A stretch of 64,000 nt of DNA. Origin: Teichococcus coralli. Its GTDB lineage: Bacteria > Pseudomonadota > Alphaproteobacteria > Acetobacterales > Acetobacteraceae. Every line of letters begins with the position of its first letter. Within the stretch, counting starts at the first letter, position 1. The notes under the pieces are model-generated. The model was not told where the DNA came from, did not search any database, and saw only the letters and a list, made by a program, of their open reading frames with translations. A program made the position numbers and the translations under genes. The stretch spans positions 310,001-374,000 of the forward strand of contig NZ_SNVJ01000001.1 in the NCBI RefSeq assembly GCF_009829925.1, given 5' to 3'. Of the stretch, positions 36,665 through 44,485 are shown piece by piece.

Positions 36665-37597
36665 ATGCTGAGATTGGCCGCCCTGCGGCTGCCGCAGATC
36701 GCGCTGACCCTGGCGCTGCTCTCGCTGGCCGCCTGGTTCGCGATCGGGCTGATGCCGGGCGATCCGGTCTCGCTCGCACTCTTCTCCGACCCGCGCCTGA
36801 CGCCGGAGGACATCGCGCGCCTGCGCGCCCTGCACAGCCTCGACCAACCCATGCTGGAGCGCTACCTCGCCTGGGCCGGTGGCGTGCTGCGCGGCGAGTT
36901 CGGCTATTCCCGCCTCTTCGCCCAGCCGGTGCCGGCGGTGCTCTGGCCGGCGCTGCGCTCGACACTGGTGCTGGTCGGCGCGGCGGTGGCGCTGGCGGCG
37001 GCGGCCGGCGTCGCGCTCGGTGGGCTGGCGGCGCTGCGGCCGCGCGCGGCACCGCTGGTGGATGCCGCCACGCTTCTGGCCCAGGCGGTGCCCTCCTTCT
37101 GGCTGGGCATCCTGCTGATCATCCTTTTCGCCGTGCGGCTGGGCTGGCTGCCGGCGGGCGGCGCGCCGGAGCCGGGCGGCTCCGTCCTGCCCTTCCTGGT
37201 ACTGCCGGTGGCCACCATCGCCTTCGGCCAGATGGCCGCCTATGCCCGCCACGCCGCCGCCGCCCTCACCGCCGAGCTGGCGCGGCCGCACATCACCAGC
37301 GCCCGCGCGCGCGGCGGCTCCGAGGCGCGGGTGCTCTGGCGCCATGCCCTGCCCAATGCCGCCGTGCCGCTGCTGACCCTGCTGGCGCTGGATGCCGGCG
37401 GCCTGGTCTCCGGCGCGCTGGTGACGGAGACGGTCTTCGCCCGCCCCGGCATGGGCAAGCTGCTCTACGACGCCGTCATGGGCAACGACTACAACCTGGC
37501 CCTGCTGGCGCTACTGCTGGTGGCCCTGGTGACCATGCTGGCCACCCTCGCCGCCGACCTCGCCCAGCGCTGGCTCGATCCGCGGCTCGACGCATGA
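36665..37597 (+). CDS. ABC transporter permease (DppB-like, second system)
   Basis: A 310-residue permease. Spans include IALTLALLSLAAWFAIGLM at the start and FWLGILLIILFAVRLGWLPAGG in the middle; the EAA loop is ITSARARGGSEARVLWRHAL near residue 211, followed by ALVTETVFARPGMGKLLYDAVM. The ATG lies 21 bases after the binding-protein stop. It overlaps the next permease as ATGA. It requires ATPase subunits that are not encoded next to it. Confidence 0.91.
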   Translation: MLRLAALRLPQIALTLALLSLAAWFAIGLMPGDPVSLALFSDPRLTPEDIARLRALHSLDQPMLERYLAWAGGVLRGEFGYSRLFAQPVPAVLWPALRSTLVLVGAAVALAAAAGVALGGLAALRPRAAPLVDAATLLAQAVPSFWLGILLIILFAVRLGWLPAGGAPEPGGSVLPFLVLPVATIAFGQMAAYARHAAAALTAELARPHITSARARGGSEARVLWRHALPNAAVPLLTLLALDAGGLVSGALVTETVFARPGMGKLLYDAVMGNDYNLALLALLLVALVTMLATLAADLAQRWLDPRLDA

Positions 37598-38418
37598 TGA
37601 CTCGGCTGCGCCTCGGCCTGCTGCTGCTGGCCCTGCTGGCCCTGGCCGCGCTGATCGCACCCCTCGCCGCCGGCTGGATCGGCAAGGACCCCTTCGCCCC
37701 CGACCTCTTCGCCCGCTACGCCCCGCCCTCGCCCGACCATCCGCTCGGCGCCGACGAGCTGGGGCGGGACCTCCTCACCCGCCTGCTCTATGGCGCGCGC
37801 ATCTCGCTCGGCGTCGGCCTGGCGACGGCGCTCGCCGCCTCGGTCCTCGGCACCGCCCTCGGCGTCCTGGCAGCCTGGCGCGGCGGCTGGGTGGATACGG
37901 TGCTGATGCGCCTCGCCGACGGGCTGCTCGCCTTGCCCGCCCTGCCCATCCTGGTGCTGCTCGCCGCCATGGACCCCGCCCGGCTCGGCCTGCCGCGCGG
38001 CGAGGCGGTGACCGACATGCTGCGCATCGTCACCATCCTGGTTCTGTTCGGCTGGGTGGGCGTCGCGCGGCTGACGCGGGCGGGGGCGCTTACCATCCTG
38101 GCCAGCGACTACGTGCGCGCAGCGCGGGCGCTCGGCGTCACGGAGGCGCGGCTTTTGTGGCGCCACGTATTGCCCGGGCTGGTGGCCCCGGTGGCGGTGG
38201 CCTCGGCGCTGGCGGTGGCCGGCGCCATCCTGGCCGAGAGCGTGCTGAGCTTCCTCGGCCTCGGCATCCAGCCGCCCACCCCTTCCTGGGGCAACATGCT
38301 GGCCAACGCGCAGGAGGCGGTCTTCGCCGCGCCGCTGGCCGCCCTCTGGCCAGGGCTGGCCATCCTGCTCGCCATCGCCGGCTGCAGCCTGGTGGCGGAC
38401 GGCCTTTCCCGCCCCTGA
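37594..38418 (+). CDS. ABC transporter permease (DppC-like, second system)
   Basis: A 274-residue permease with an N-terminal hydrophobic span LGLLLLALLALAALIAPLAAG, then HPLGADELGRDLLTRLLYGA, the EAA loop YVRAARALGVTEARLLWRHV near residue 170, and SVLSFLGLGIQPPTPSWGNML. It is slightly short for the family. Its ATGA overlap with the DppB-like gene fixes the start. The stop is one base from the stop of the convergent IclR regulator gene. Confidence 0.91.
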   Translation: MMTRLRLGLLLLALLALAALIAPLAAGWIGKDPFAPDLFARYAPPSPDHPLGADELGRDLLTRLLYGARISLGVGLATALAASVLGTALGVLAAWRGGWVDTVLMRLADGLLALPALPILVLLAAMDPARLGLPRGEAVTDMLRIVTILVLFGWVGVARLTRAGALTILASDYVRAARALGVTEARLLWRHVLPGLVAPVAVASALAVAGAILAESVLSFLGLGIQPPTPSWGNMLANAQEAVFAAPLAALWPGLAILLAIAGCSLVADGLSRP

Positions 38419-38419
38419 G

Positions 38420-39100
38420 TCAGCCGCCGAGCTGGCGGGAGAGCTGCACCGCCTCCCGCTCCAGCGCCGCCGCCAAGGCCTCCCGCCGCACCTTGTCGCC
38501 GAAGCGCGTGGCGGTGCCGGAGAGGCAGAGCGCGCCGAGCAGCACCCCGCCCGTGCCACGCACCGGTGCGGCGATGGCGGCCAGTTCCGGATCCCGCTCG
38601 CCGATGCTCACCGAAAGCCCGGCGCCACGCAGCACATGCGCCGCCGCCCCGCGGTCGAGCGGCAGAAGGGAGCCGGGCAGCAAATGGTCACGCACGGGGT
38701 GGTGGCCCTCCTCGCGGAAAAGGCAAAGGCGGAACTCGCCCTCGCGGACATAAAAGCTCGCGCTCTCGCCAGTGTCCGCGGCCAGCCGGCGCAGCACGGC
38801 CGGCACCATCTCGCGCAACGGAGCCAGGCCATGCTCCGCCTGCAGGCCGAGGCCGATCAAGGCCGGACCAAGCCGCCAGCGCGCCTCCTGGCCCTGGCGC
38901 ACCAGCATCCGTGCCCGCTCCAGCGAGGCGATCAGCCGCAGCAGCGTGCTCTTGTAGAACCCTGTCCGGCGCGCGAGCTCCGCCAGTGTCAGAACACTGT
39001 CGCCGGGTTGAAAGGCGAAGAGGATGGCCAGGGCCCGGTCCACAGCGCCAACGCCTTCGGCCGGCGCTTCCGGCTTGACCGCCATGAGCGGGAGTTCCAT
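38420..39100 (-). CDS. IclR-family transcriptional regulator
   Basis: A 226-residue regulator with an N-terminal winged helix (AVDRALAILFAFQPGDSVLTLAELARRTGFYKSTLLRL region, residues about 18-55) and a C-terminal IclR effector domain containing GEFRLCLFREEGHHPVRDHL-like text and LDRGAAAHVL. Start at 39100 chosen; an ATG at 39085 (MAVKP) is also possible. It is divergent from the CoA-transferase gene across 41 bases that contain a nested palindrome, so it probably controls that operon, and perhaps the transporter to its right. Confidence 0.88.
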   Translation of the reverse strand: MELPLMAVKPEAPAEGVGAVDRALAILFAFQPGDSVLTLAELARRTGFYKSTLLRLIASLERARMLVRQGQEARWRLGPALIGLGLQAEHGLAPLREMVPAVLRRLAADTGESASFYVREGEFRLCLFREEGHHPVRDHLLPGSLLPLDRGAAAHVLRGAGLSVSIGERDPELAAIAAPVRGTGGVLLGALCLSGTATRFGDKVRREALAAALEREAVQLSRQLGG

Positions 39101-39102
39101 GC

Positions 39103-39136
39103 TGTTCCACAGAACACCATTCTGTCTAGCGGAACA
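39103..39136. promoter_or_regulatory. Nested palindrome in the IclR/CoA-transferase divergent promoter
   Basis: TGTTCCACAGAACA (39103-39116) is a palindrome with arms TGTTC/GAACA. Its TGTTCC and ACAGAA pieces recur inverted as TTCTGT (39120-39125) and GGAACA (39131-39136). The whole occupies nearly all of the 41-base gap between divergent start codons, as expected for an autoregulated IclR-type operator. Confidence 0.55.
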
Positions 39137-39141
39137 TTCCT

Positions 39142-40344
39142 GTGTCAACCAACGCCCTCCCCCTCGCCGGCCTCCGTGTGCTGGATTTTGGCCACACCGT
39201 GATGGGTCCCTCCTGCGGCGTGGTGCTGGCCGACCTGGGCGCCGAGGTCATCCGGGTTGAGCCGCCGCAGGGCGACCGCACGCGGCGGCTGGGCGGCTTC
39301 GGCACCGGCTTCTTCGCCACCTACAACCGCAACAAGGCCAGCCTGGCGCTGGACCTGAAAGACCCGCGCGGCAAGGCCGTCCTGGAGAAGCTGGTCGCCA
39401 CCGCCGACGTGCTGGTGGAGAACTTCGCGCCCGACACCATGGAGCGGCTCGGCCTCGGCTGGGAGCAGTTGCGGGCAATCAACCCGCGACTCGTGTACTG
39501 CGCGCTGAAGGGCTACCTGCCCGGCCCCTATGAGAAGCTGCCGGCTTTGGACGAGGTGGTGCAGATGCAGGGCGGCCTGGCCTACATGACCGGCCTGCCC
39601 GGACGCCCGATGCGTGCCGGCACCTCGGTGGTGGACATCATGGGCGGCGTCTTCGGCGTGGTCGGCATCCTGGCGGCCCTGCGCCAGCGGGAGCAGACCG
39701 GAGAGGGCCAGAAGGTGCAGGCCTCGCTGTTCGAAAGCGTAGCCTTCATGGTCGGCCAGCACATGGCGGCCGGCGCCATCGCCGGCGAGCGCGTGCCGCC
39801 GATGACCGCCCGCCGCATCACCTGGGCGATCTACGACGTGTTCCAGGCGCAGGACGGGCAGGTCTTCGTCGGCGTCACCAGCGACCAGCACTGGCAGCGC
39901 CTCTGCCAGCATTTCGGCCTGGAGGAGCTCGGCGCCGACCTCTCCCTTGACAGCAACGGCCAGCGCGTCGCCGGGCGGGAGCGCATCATGCCCGTGCTGG
40001 AGAAGCTGATCGCCGGCTGGCCGGTCGGGGAGGTGCTGCGCCGCTGCCGCGCCGCCTTCATCCCCTGCGCCCCGGTGGCGCATCCCGAGGATCTCTTCGC
40101 CGACCCGCACCTGCTGGCCAGCGGCACCATGGGCGAGACGGCGCTGACCGACACCGTCCGCGCGCCGCTGCCGATGACGCCGCTGCACTTCGAGAACACC
40201 CCGCTGACCCTGCGCCGCCAGCCGCCGCATGTCGGCGAAGGCGGGGCCGAAGTGCTGGCCAGCCTCGGCCTCTCGCCGGAGGAGCAGGCGGCGCTGCGGC
40301 GGGACGGCATCCTGACCCTGCCGGACGCGGAGACCGAAGCATGA
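39142..40344 (+). CDS. CaiB/BaiF family III CoA-transferase
   Basis: A 400-residue enzyme that moves CoA between carboxylic acids. The N-terminal LPLAGLRVLDFGHTVMGPSC and DLGAEVIRVEPPQGD are family marks; the catalytic aspartate is probably in FAPDTMERLGLGWEQL or the later GRPMRAGTSVVDIMGG block. The GTG at 39142 gives the usual N-terminus; no strong ribosome site is visible. It overlaps the lyase gene as ATGA. It probably activates an acid using succinyl-CoA before the lyase cleaves it. Confidence 0.9.
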   Translation: MSTNALPLAGLRVLDFGHTVMGPSCGVVLADLGAEVIRVEPPQGDRTRRLGGFGTGFFATYNRNKASLALDLKDPRGKAVLEKLVATADVLVENFAPDTMERLGLGWEQLRAINPRLVYCALKGYLPGPYEKLPALDEVVQMQGGLAYMTGLPGRPMRAGTSVVDIMGGVFGVVGILAALRQREQTGEGQKVQASLFESVAFMVGQHMAAGAIAGERVPPMTARRITWAIYDVFQAQDGQVFVGVTSDQHWQRLCQHFGLEELGADLSLDSNGQRVAGRERIMPVLEKLIAGWPVGEVLRRCRAAFIPCAPVAHPEDLFADPHLLASGTMGETALTDTVRAPLPMTPLHFENTPLTLRRQPPHVGEGGAEVLASLGLSPEEQAALRRDGILTLPDAETEA

Positions 40345-41282
40345 GCCTGCCCAACCGCATCGAGATCCGCGAGGAAGGCCCGCGCGAGGGCTTTCAGTTC
40401 GAGAAGGGCGAAATTCCGACTGCCCGAAAGCTCGAACTCATCCACGCGCTCGCCGAAACCGGGTTGAAGCGCATCCAGACCGTCTCCTTCGTGGACCCGC
40501 GCCGGGTGCCCGGCATGGCGGACGCCGAGGCCGTCTGCGCCGCGCTGAAGCCGCCGCCGGGCGTCGCCTTCGGCGCGCTCTGGCTCAACGCCAAAGGCTT
40601 CCTGCGCGCCCTGGTGGCGCCGAACCTGACCTTGGACGGAAGCGTCTCGGTCTCCGCCTCCGAGGTCTTCGGCAAACGCAACCAGAACCGCGACCGCGAG
40701 CAGGACCTCGCCGCCGCCGCGGCCCTGATGGCGCTGTATGCCGAGCATCGCATCCCCTTCGCCCGCGCCACCATCATGGCGGCCTTCGGCTGCAACTTTC
40801 AGGGCGAGGTGCCGGTCAGCGCGGTGCTGGACCGCATCGCGGCGATCCTTTCCCTTGCCGGCGGCGCCGGGCTGGAGCGGCCGGTGATCTCGCTGGCGGA
40901 TACCATGGCCTGGGCGACGCCGCTCACCATCCAGCGGGTGGTCGGCGCGGTGCGGGACAAGTGGCCCGAGCTGGAGATCTCGCTGCACCTGCACGACACG
41001 CGCGGCATGGCCATGGTGAACGCCTGGGAAGGCCTGCGCATGGGTGTCGCCCGCTTCGACGCCGCCATCGCCGGCCTCGGCGGCTGCCCCTTCGCGAAGC
41101 ACGAAGGCGCCGCGGGCAACCTCTGCACCGAGGATCTTGCCCTGCTCTGCGCCGAGTGCGGCGTCGGGACAGGCCTCGACCTCGACCGGCTGATCGCGGC
41201 GGGACGTCTGGCCGAGGCGGTGGTCGGCCATTCCCTGCCCGGGCGGGTGAAGCAAGGCGGACGGCTGACGGCGCGCGGCTGA
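40341..41282 (+). CDS. Hydroxymethylglutaryl-CoA lyase family enzyme
   Basis: A 313-residue TIM-barrel lyase of the HMGL-like family. The N-terminal EIREEGPREGFQFEKGEIPT carries the metal-binding acidic region (the usual DGxQ is EGFQ here), HLHDTRGMAMVNAW holds the metal histidines near residue 215, and GLGGCPFAKHEGAAGNL the catalytic cysteine. The coupled CoA-transferase suggests cleavage of a 3-hydroxy-3-methylglutaryl-CoA or citramalyl-CoA-like intermediate to acetyl-CoA plus an oxo acid. True HMG-CoA lyase activity is not assured. Confidence 0.85.
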   Translation: MSLPNRIEIREEGPREGFQFEKGEIPTARKLELIHALAETGLKRIQTVSFVDPRRVPGMADAEAVCAALKPPPGVAFGALWLNAKGFLRALVAPNLTLDGSVSVSASEVFGKRNQNRDREQDLAAAAALMALYAEHRIPFARATIMAAFGCNFQGEVPVSAVLDRIAAILSLAGGAGLERPVISLADTMAWATPLTIQRVVGAVRDKWPELEISLHLHDTRGMAMVNAWEGLRMGVARFDAAIAGLGGCPFAKHEGAAGNLCTEDLALLCAECGVGTGLDLDRLIAAGRLAEAVVGHSLPGRVKQGGRLTARG

Positions 41283-41304
41283 AGCACCTCACCGGCAAAG
41301 GGGA

Positions 41305-41335
41305 TTGTTGCGAGGGATTCTTAATCGCATATATG
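41305..41335 (+). promoter_or_regulatory. Predicted promoter giving a leaderless Sel1-protein mRNA
   Basis: TTGTTG (41305-41310) and CATATA (41328-41333) are 17 bases apart; alternatively TTGCGA (41308-41313) and TATATG (41330-41335) are 16 apart. This is the only AT-rich stretch between the lyase stop and the ATG at 41340. Either reading places the transcript start at about 41340, so the message may lack a leader. Confidence 0.45.
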
Positions 41336-41339
41336 GCGC

Positions 41340-42146
41340 ATGCTTCGCCGCCGCGCCGACCATCCGCCGCCCCTCAGCCTCGCCGAGATCCGCGCCGCCA
41401 GTCCGGCACAGCTCCAGGCCGCCTTCGCAGGCCCGCCCGAGGAGGCGGCGCGCTGGATCGCGGCCGCCGCCCGAGCGGGGCTGCTCCAGGCGCAGTTGCT
41501 GCAGGGCCAGATTCTGCTGGAGGGGCGCGGCGTGCGGATGGACCGTGCCGCCGCCCATGCGTGGTTCCGCACCGCCGCCCAGGCCGGCAGCCTGGAAGGC
41601 ATCAACATGGTTGGGCGCTGCCACGAGCTGGGCTGGGGCGTGCCGGTGGACCTGCCCCAGGCCGCCGTCCTGTATCGCGAAGCCGCCGAAAAAGGGCTTG
41701 ATTGGGCACAGTACAACCTCGCCGTCCTGCTGGCGCGTGGCAGTGGCGCGCCTGAGGATCGGGCCGAGGCGCTGCATTGGGTGCGCCGCGCGGCCGTGCA
41801 GGGCCACCCCAAGGCATTGACCCTGCTGGGGCGCTTCCTGGAGGAAGGCTGGGAAGGCCCGACCGACCGGCAGGCCGCCTTCGCCCTTTATGCCCGCGCC
41901 GCCGCGGCAGGGGATTTCCGCGCGCAGTTCAACCTGGGCACGCTGGTCCTCGCGGAAGGCGACGCCGAGGCGGCGCTGCGCTGGTTCCGCCAGGCGGCCG
42001 CCACCGGCTCGCCCGGCTTTCTCGGCAGCATGGCGGCGCGGCTGGCGGCCCGCCCCGAGCCGGCCCTCCGCGCCCTTGCCGCAGAGATCAGGGCGAGGCT
42101 GGTGCCGCTGCTCGACGCCGAAGCGGGCGCCGCACAAGCTCAGTGA
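41340..42146 (+). CDS. Sel1-repeat protein
   Basis: A 268-residue protein built of about five Sel1-like (TPR-type) repeats, each with the A-x-W/LY-x-x-AA pattern: AAHAWFRTAAQAGSLEGI, AAVLYREAAEKGLDWAQYNL, ALHWVRRAAVQGHPKALTLL, AFALYARAAAAGDFRAQFNL and ALRWFRQAAATGSPGFLGS. No signal peptide is visible, so cytoplasmic. A protein-interaction role is likely. No ribosome site precedes the ATG, and a promoter-like pair of hexamers places the transcription start at the ATG itself. Its end overlaps the convergent YidB gene by 7 bases. Confidence 0.85.
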   Translation: MLRRRADHPPPLSLAEIRAASPAQLQAAFAGPPEEAARWIAAAARAGLLQAQLLQGQILLEGRGVRMDRAAAHAWFRTAAQAGSLEGINMVGRCHELGWGVPVDLPQAAVLYREAAEKGLDWAQYNLAVLLARGSGAPEDRAEALHWVRRAAVQGHPKALTLLGRFLEEGWEGPTDRQAAFALYARAAAAGDFRAQFNLGTLVLAEGDAEAALRWFRQAAATGSPGFLGSMAARLAARPEPALRALAAEIRARLVPLLDAEAGAAQAQ

Positions 42147-42742
42147 CGCGGCGGCGCAGCACCAGGGCCTGAGCCCTGCCTGTCTCCAAGGAGGCTGCTC
42201 AGCAGGCCGCCGATCCCGCCGCCGCCAATCTCCTCCTCGCGTTGCGGAACATCGCCCTTCGGTGTGGCGCGATCCACGAAATGGGGAAGCGTGTGGCTCA
42301 GCTCCTCCAGCAGGCGCTGGCGATCGGTGCCCGCCTGCCGTGCCGCCTCATCCAGCTCCTGCGGATCGAACTCCCGCTCCAACTCCTGGGGGGAGACGGG
42401 GCGGTTCTCGCCGTGCCCAACCCAGGAGTCGACCTGCGGGCCCATGCCCTGGTTCCGCAAACCATTGAGCATCCCAGCCAAGCCGCCGAGCAGGCCACCT
42501 CCGGCCGAGCCGGTCGCGCCTCCACCCAGAAGTCCACCGAGAAGCCCGCCCAGGCCACCCATACCCTCCGAGCCGGTACCCTCCGAGCCGGCGGGGGTGG
42601 CCTGGGCGGGCGCGGCACCGCCCTCCTGCCGCGCATGCTTCATCAACTGATGCACAAGCAGCGCGATCGCTGCCATCTTGACCCCGCCAGAGAGGCCACC
42701 GGTCAGGCCGCCGCCGCCGCGCCCGGAAAACAATCCGCTCAT
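42140..42742 (-). CDS. YidB-family (DUF937) protein
   Basis: A 200-residue Gly-rich protein. The N-terminal MSGLFSGRGGGG and the central low-complexity GGLGGLLGGLLGGG are followed by LAGMLNGLRNQGMGPQVDSWVGHGENRPVSPQELE and LSHTLPHFVDRATPKGDVP, the conserved YidB core. No clear transmembrane span. The function of the family is unknown. Tail overlap with the Sel1 gene is 7 bases. Confidence 0.86.
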   Translation of the reverse strand: MSGLFSGRGGGGLTGGLSGGVKMAAIALLVHQLMKHARQEGGAAPAQATPAGSEGTGSEGMGGLGGLLGGLLGGGATGSAGGGLLGGLAGMLNGLRNQGMGPQVDSWVGHGENRPVSPQELEREFDPQELDEAARQAGTDRQRLLEELSHTLPHFVDRATPKGDVPQREEEIGGGGIGGLLSSLLGDRQGSGPGAAPPRH

Positions 42743-42820
42743 CGTTCGATTCTCCTCACACTTGGAGGACTTAACGCGCCATGGCCGGCGCTGTTGCCGT
42801 GGCGCGATGGGGCCGGCGGA

Positions 42821-44485
42821 TCATCCCATGGCGGGCATGGCGCGGCCGCCGACCAGCCGCAGGATCCGCGTCGGCCGTTCCACGCCAAGCAGGCGATGCG
42901 TGATGAGGATGACGCTGCGCCCCTCGGTGGCGGATTCCAGCGTTTCCAGGAAGGTGCGCTCGGCCTGCGCGTCCAGGCCGGAAGCGGGCTCGTCCAGGAT
43001 CAGCACGCGCGCCGGCGAGAGCAGCGCACGCGCCAGGGCGAGACGCCGTCCCTGGCCGCCGGAGAAACGGGCGCCACCCTCTCCGCACTGCGTCTGCAGG
43101 CCTTCCGGCAAGGCGCGCACCACATCGGCCACGCCGGCCCGCTCCAGCGCCTGCCAGAGCGCGGCATCATCCGCGTCCGGCGCGGCGATGCGCAGGTTGG
43201 CGGCGATGCTGTCGTCGAACAGGCGCGCATCCTGGGTCAGGCAGGCGATGCGGCTGCGCACCGCGTCGGCGGAAAGCTCCGCGATGTCCACGCCACCCAG
43301 GGTGATGCACCCGCCCTGCGGCGCCGCCAGCTTCAGCAGCAGCGCTGCGAGCGTGGACTTGCCGGCGCCGGAGGGGCCTAGCAGCGCCAGCCGGCCGCCT
43401 TCGGGAAGCTCAAAGCTGAGCCCTTCGAAGACGGGTGCGCGGTCCCCGGCCCAGGCGAAGCGCAGATCCTCGGCGCGAATGGCATGGCCAGTCGGCAGCG
43501 CCGCCGGCTGCGCCGGCTCGGTGACGGGCGGCGGCGTATCGGCAGCTTCAAAGAGACGGTGCGCGCCGGCCCCGGCCGCGGCCAAGGCAGTGCCGGCACG
43601 TGGCAGGCCGGAAAGCACCTCGCCCGCCGCGAGCGCAAGAAAAAGGCCCATCACCGCACCGGCGGCCGCGCCGGGGCCGCCGGCAAGGCCGTACCCCAGC
43701 GCACCGAGCAGCGCCGCCTGCGTCAGCAGTGTGCCGCTGGCGCCACTCCAGGCGGCGCGACGGGCCAGGGATGCCTGGGTGCGGGCAAGGTCCTGGCCGG
43801 CCGCGTCGAGGCGCGCCGCGGCGCGCCCCTCGGCGTTGGCCGCCAGCGTATCTTCCAGGCCCAGCAGCGGATCCACGGCGGCGGTGCGCAGCCGGCCCTG
43901 GGCTTCAGCCACCTCGGCCGCGGCACGGGCGGCACCGGGGGCGAGCAGCGGCGGCAGCAGCAGGGCGAGCGCGAGCGGCAGGGCGACCACGGCGGCGAGA
44001 GCCGGCCCGGCGAAGCCCAGCAGCACCGCCAGCGCCAGCACCACCGCCAGCGCGGCGGCCCCGGGCACCAGGGCGCGGAGATAGAGCCCGTCCAGCGCCT
44101 CGACGTCGGAAACAAGGCGCCCCAGCAGGTCGCCCGCGCGGCGCATGCCCAGGCCGGAGGGCAGCCGTTCCGCGAGGCGGCGGAAGAACCAGATGCGAGT
44201 ATCGGCCAGGGCACGGAAGGTGGCGGCGTGCGTCACCAGCCGCTCCAGGTAGCGGGCGGCGGGCCGCACCAGGATCAACGGCCGCAACAGCAGCAGCGAC
44301 CCGACCGCGACGCCGGTCAGCGCGCCGTGGCGCAGCCCCTCGGAAACGCCGCGCCCGGCCAGCGCCAGCAGCGCCACGCCGGCCAACGCCGCCAGCATGG
44401 CGATCAGGGCGCCGGCCAGCAGCCAGCCCCGGCGCGCCCGCCAAAGGCCGAGCACGCGCAGGAGGTCATGCAGCATCGCGATCAT
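42821..44485 (-). CDS. cydC: Cysteine/glutathione ABC exporter subunit CydC
   Basis: A 554-residue half-transporter with six membrane spans in the first 300 residues and a C-terminal ATPase domain: Walker A GPSGAGKST near residue 370, signature FSGGQGRRLALARALL, Walker B VLILDEPASGLD. With CydD it exports cysteine and glutathione to the periplasm for cytochrome bd and c assembly. Its ATG overlaps the cydD stop as ATGA. No cydAB genes are adjacent. Confidence 0.87.
   Translation of the reverse strand: MIAMLHDLLRVLGLWRARRGWLLAGALIAMLAALAGVALLALAGRGVSEGLRHGALTGVAVGSLLLLRPLILVRPAARYLERLVTHAATFRALADTRIWFFRRLAERLPSGLGMRRAGDLLGRLVSDVEALDGLYLRALVPGAAALAVVLALAVLLGFAGPALAAVVALPLALALLLPPLLAPGAARAAAEVAEAQGRLRTAAVDPLLGLEDTLAANAEGRAAARLDAAGQDLARTQASLARRAAWSGASGTLLTQAALLGALGYGLAGGPGAAAGAVMGLFLALAAGEVLSGLPRAGTALAAAGAGAHRLFEAADTPPPVTEPAQPAALPTGHAIRAEDLRFAWAGDRAPVFEGLSFELPEGGRLALLGPSGAGKSTLAALLLKLAAPQGGCITLGGVDIAELSADAVRSRIACLTQDARLFDDSIAANLRIAAPDADDAALWQALERAGVADVVRALPEGLQTQCGEGGARFSGGQGRRLALARALLSPARVLILDEPASGLDAQAERTFLETLESATEGRSVILITHRLLGVERPTRILRLVGGRAMPAMG

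Noticed and set aside
34271..37345. A 1024-codon open frame on the minus strand across the second transporter operon
   Set aside because: It runs opposite to recognisable binding-protein and permease genes, has Arg/Gly/His-rich composition typical of an antisense frame in GC-rich DNA, and resembles no family.
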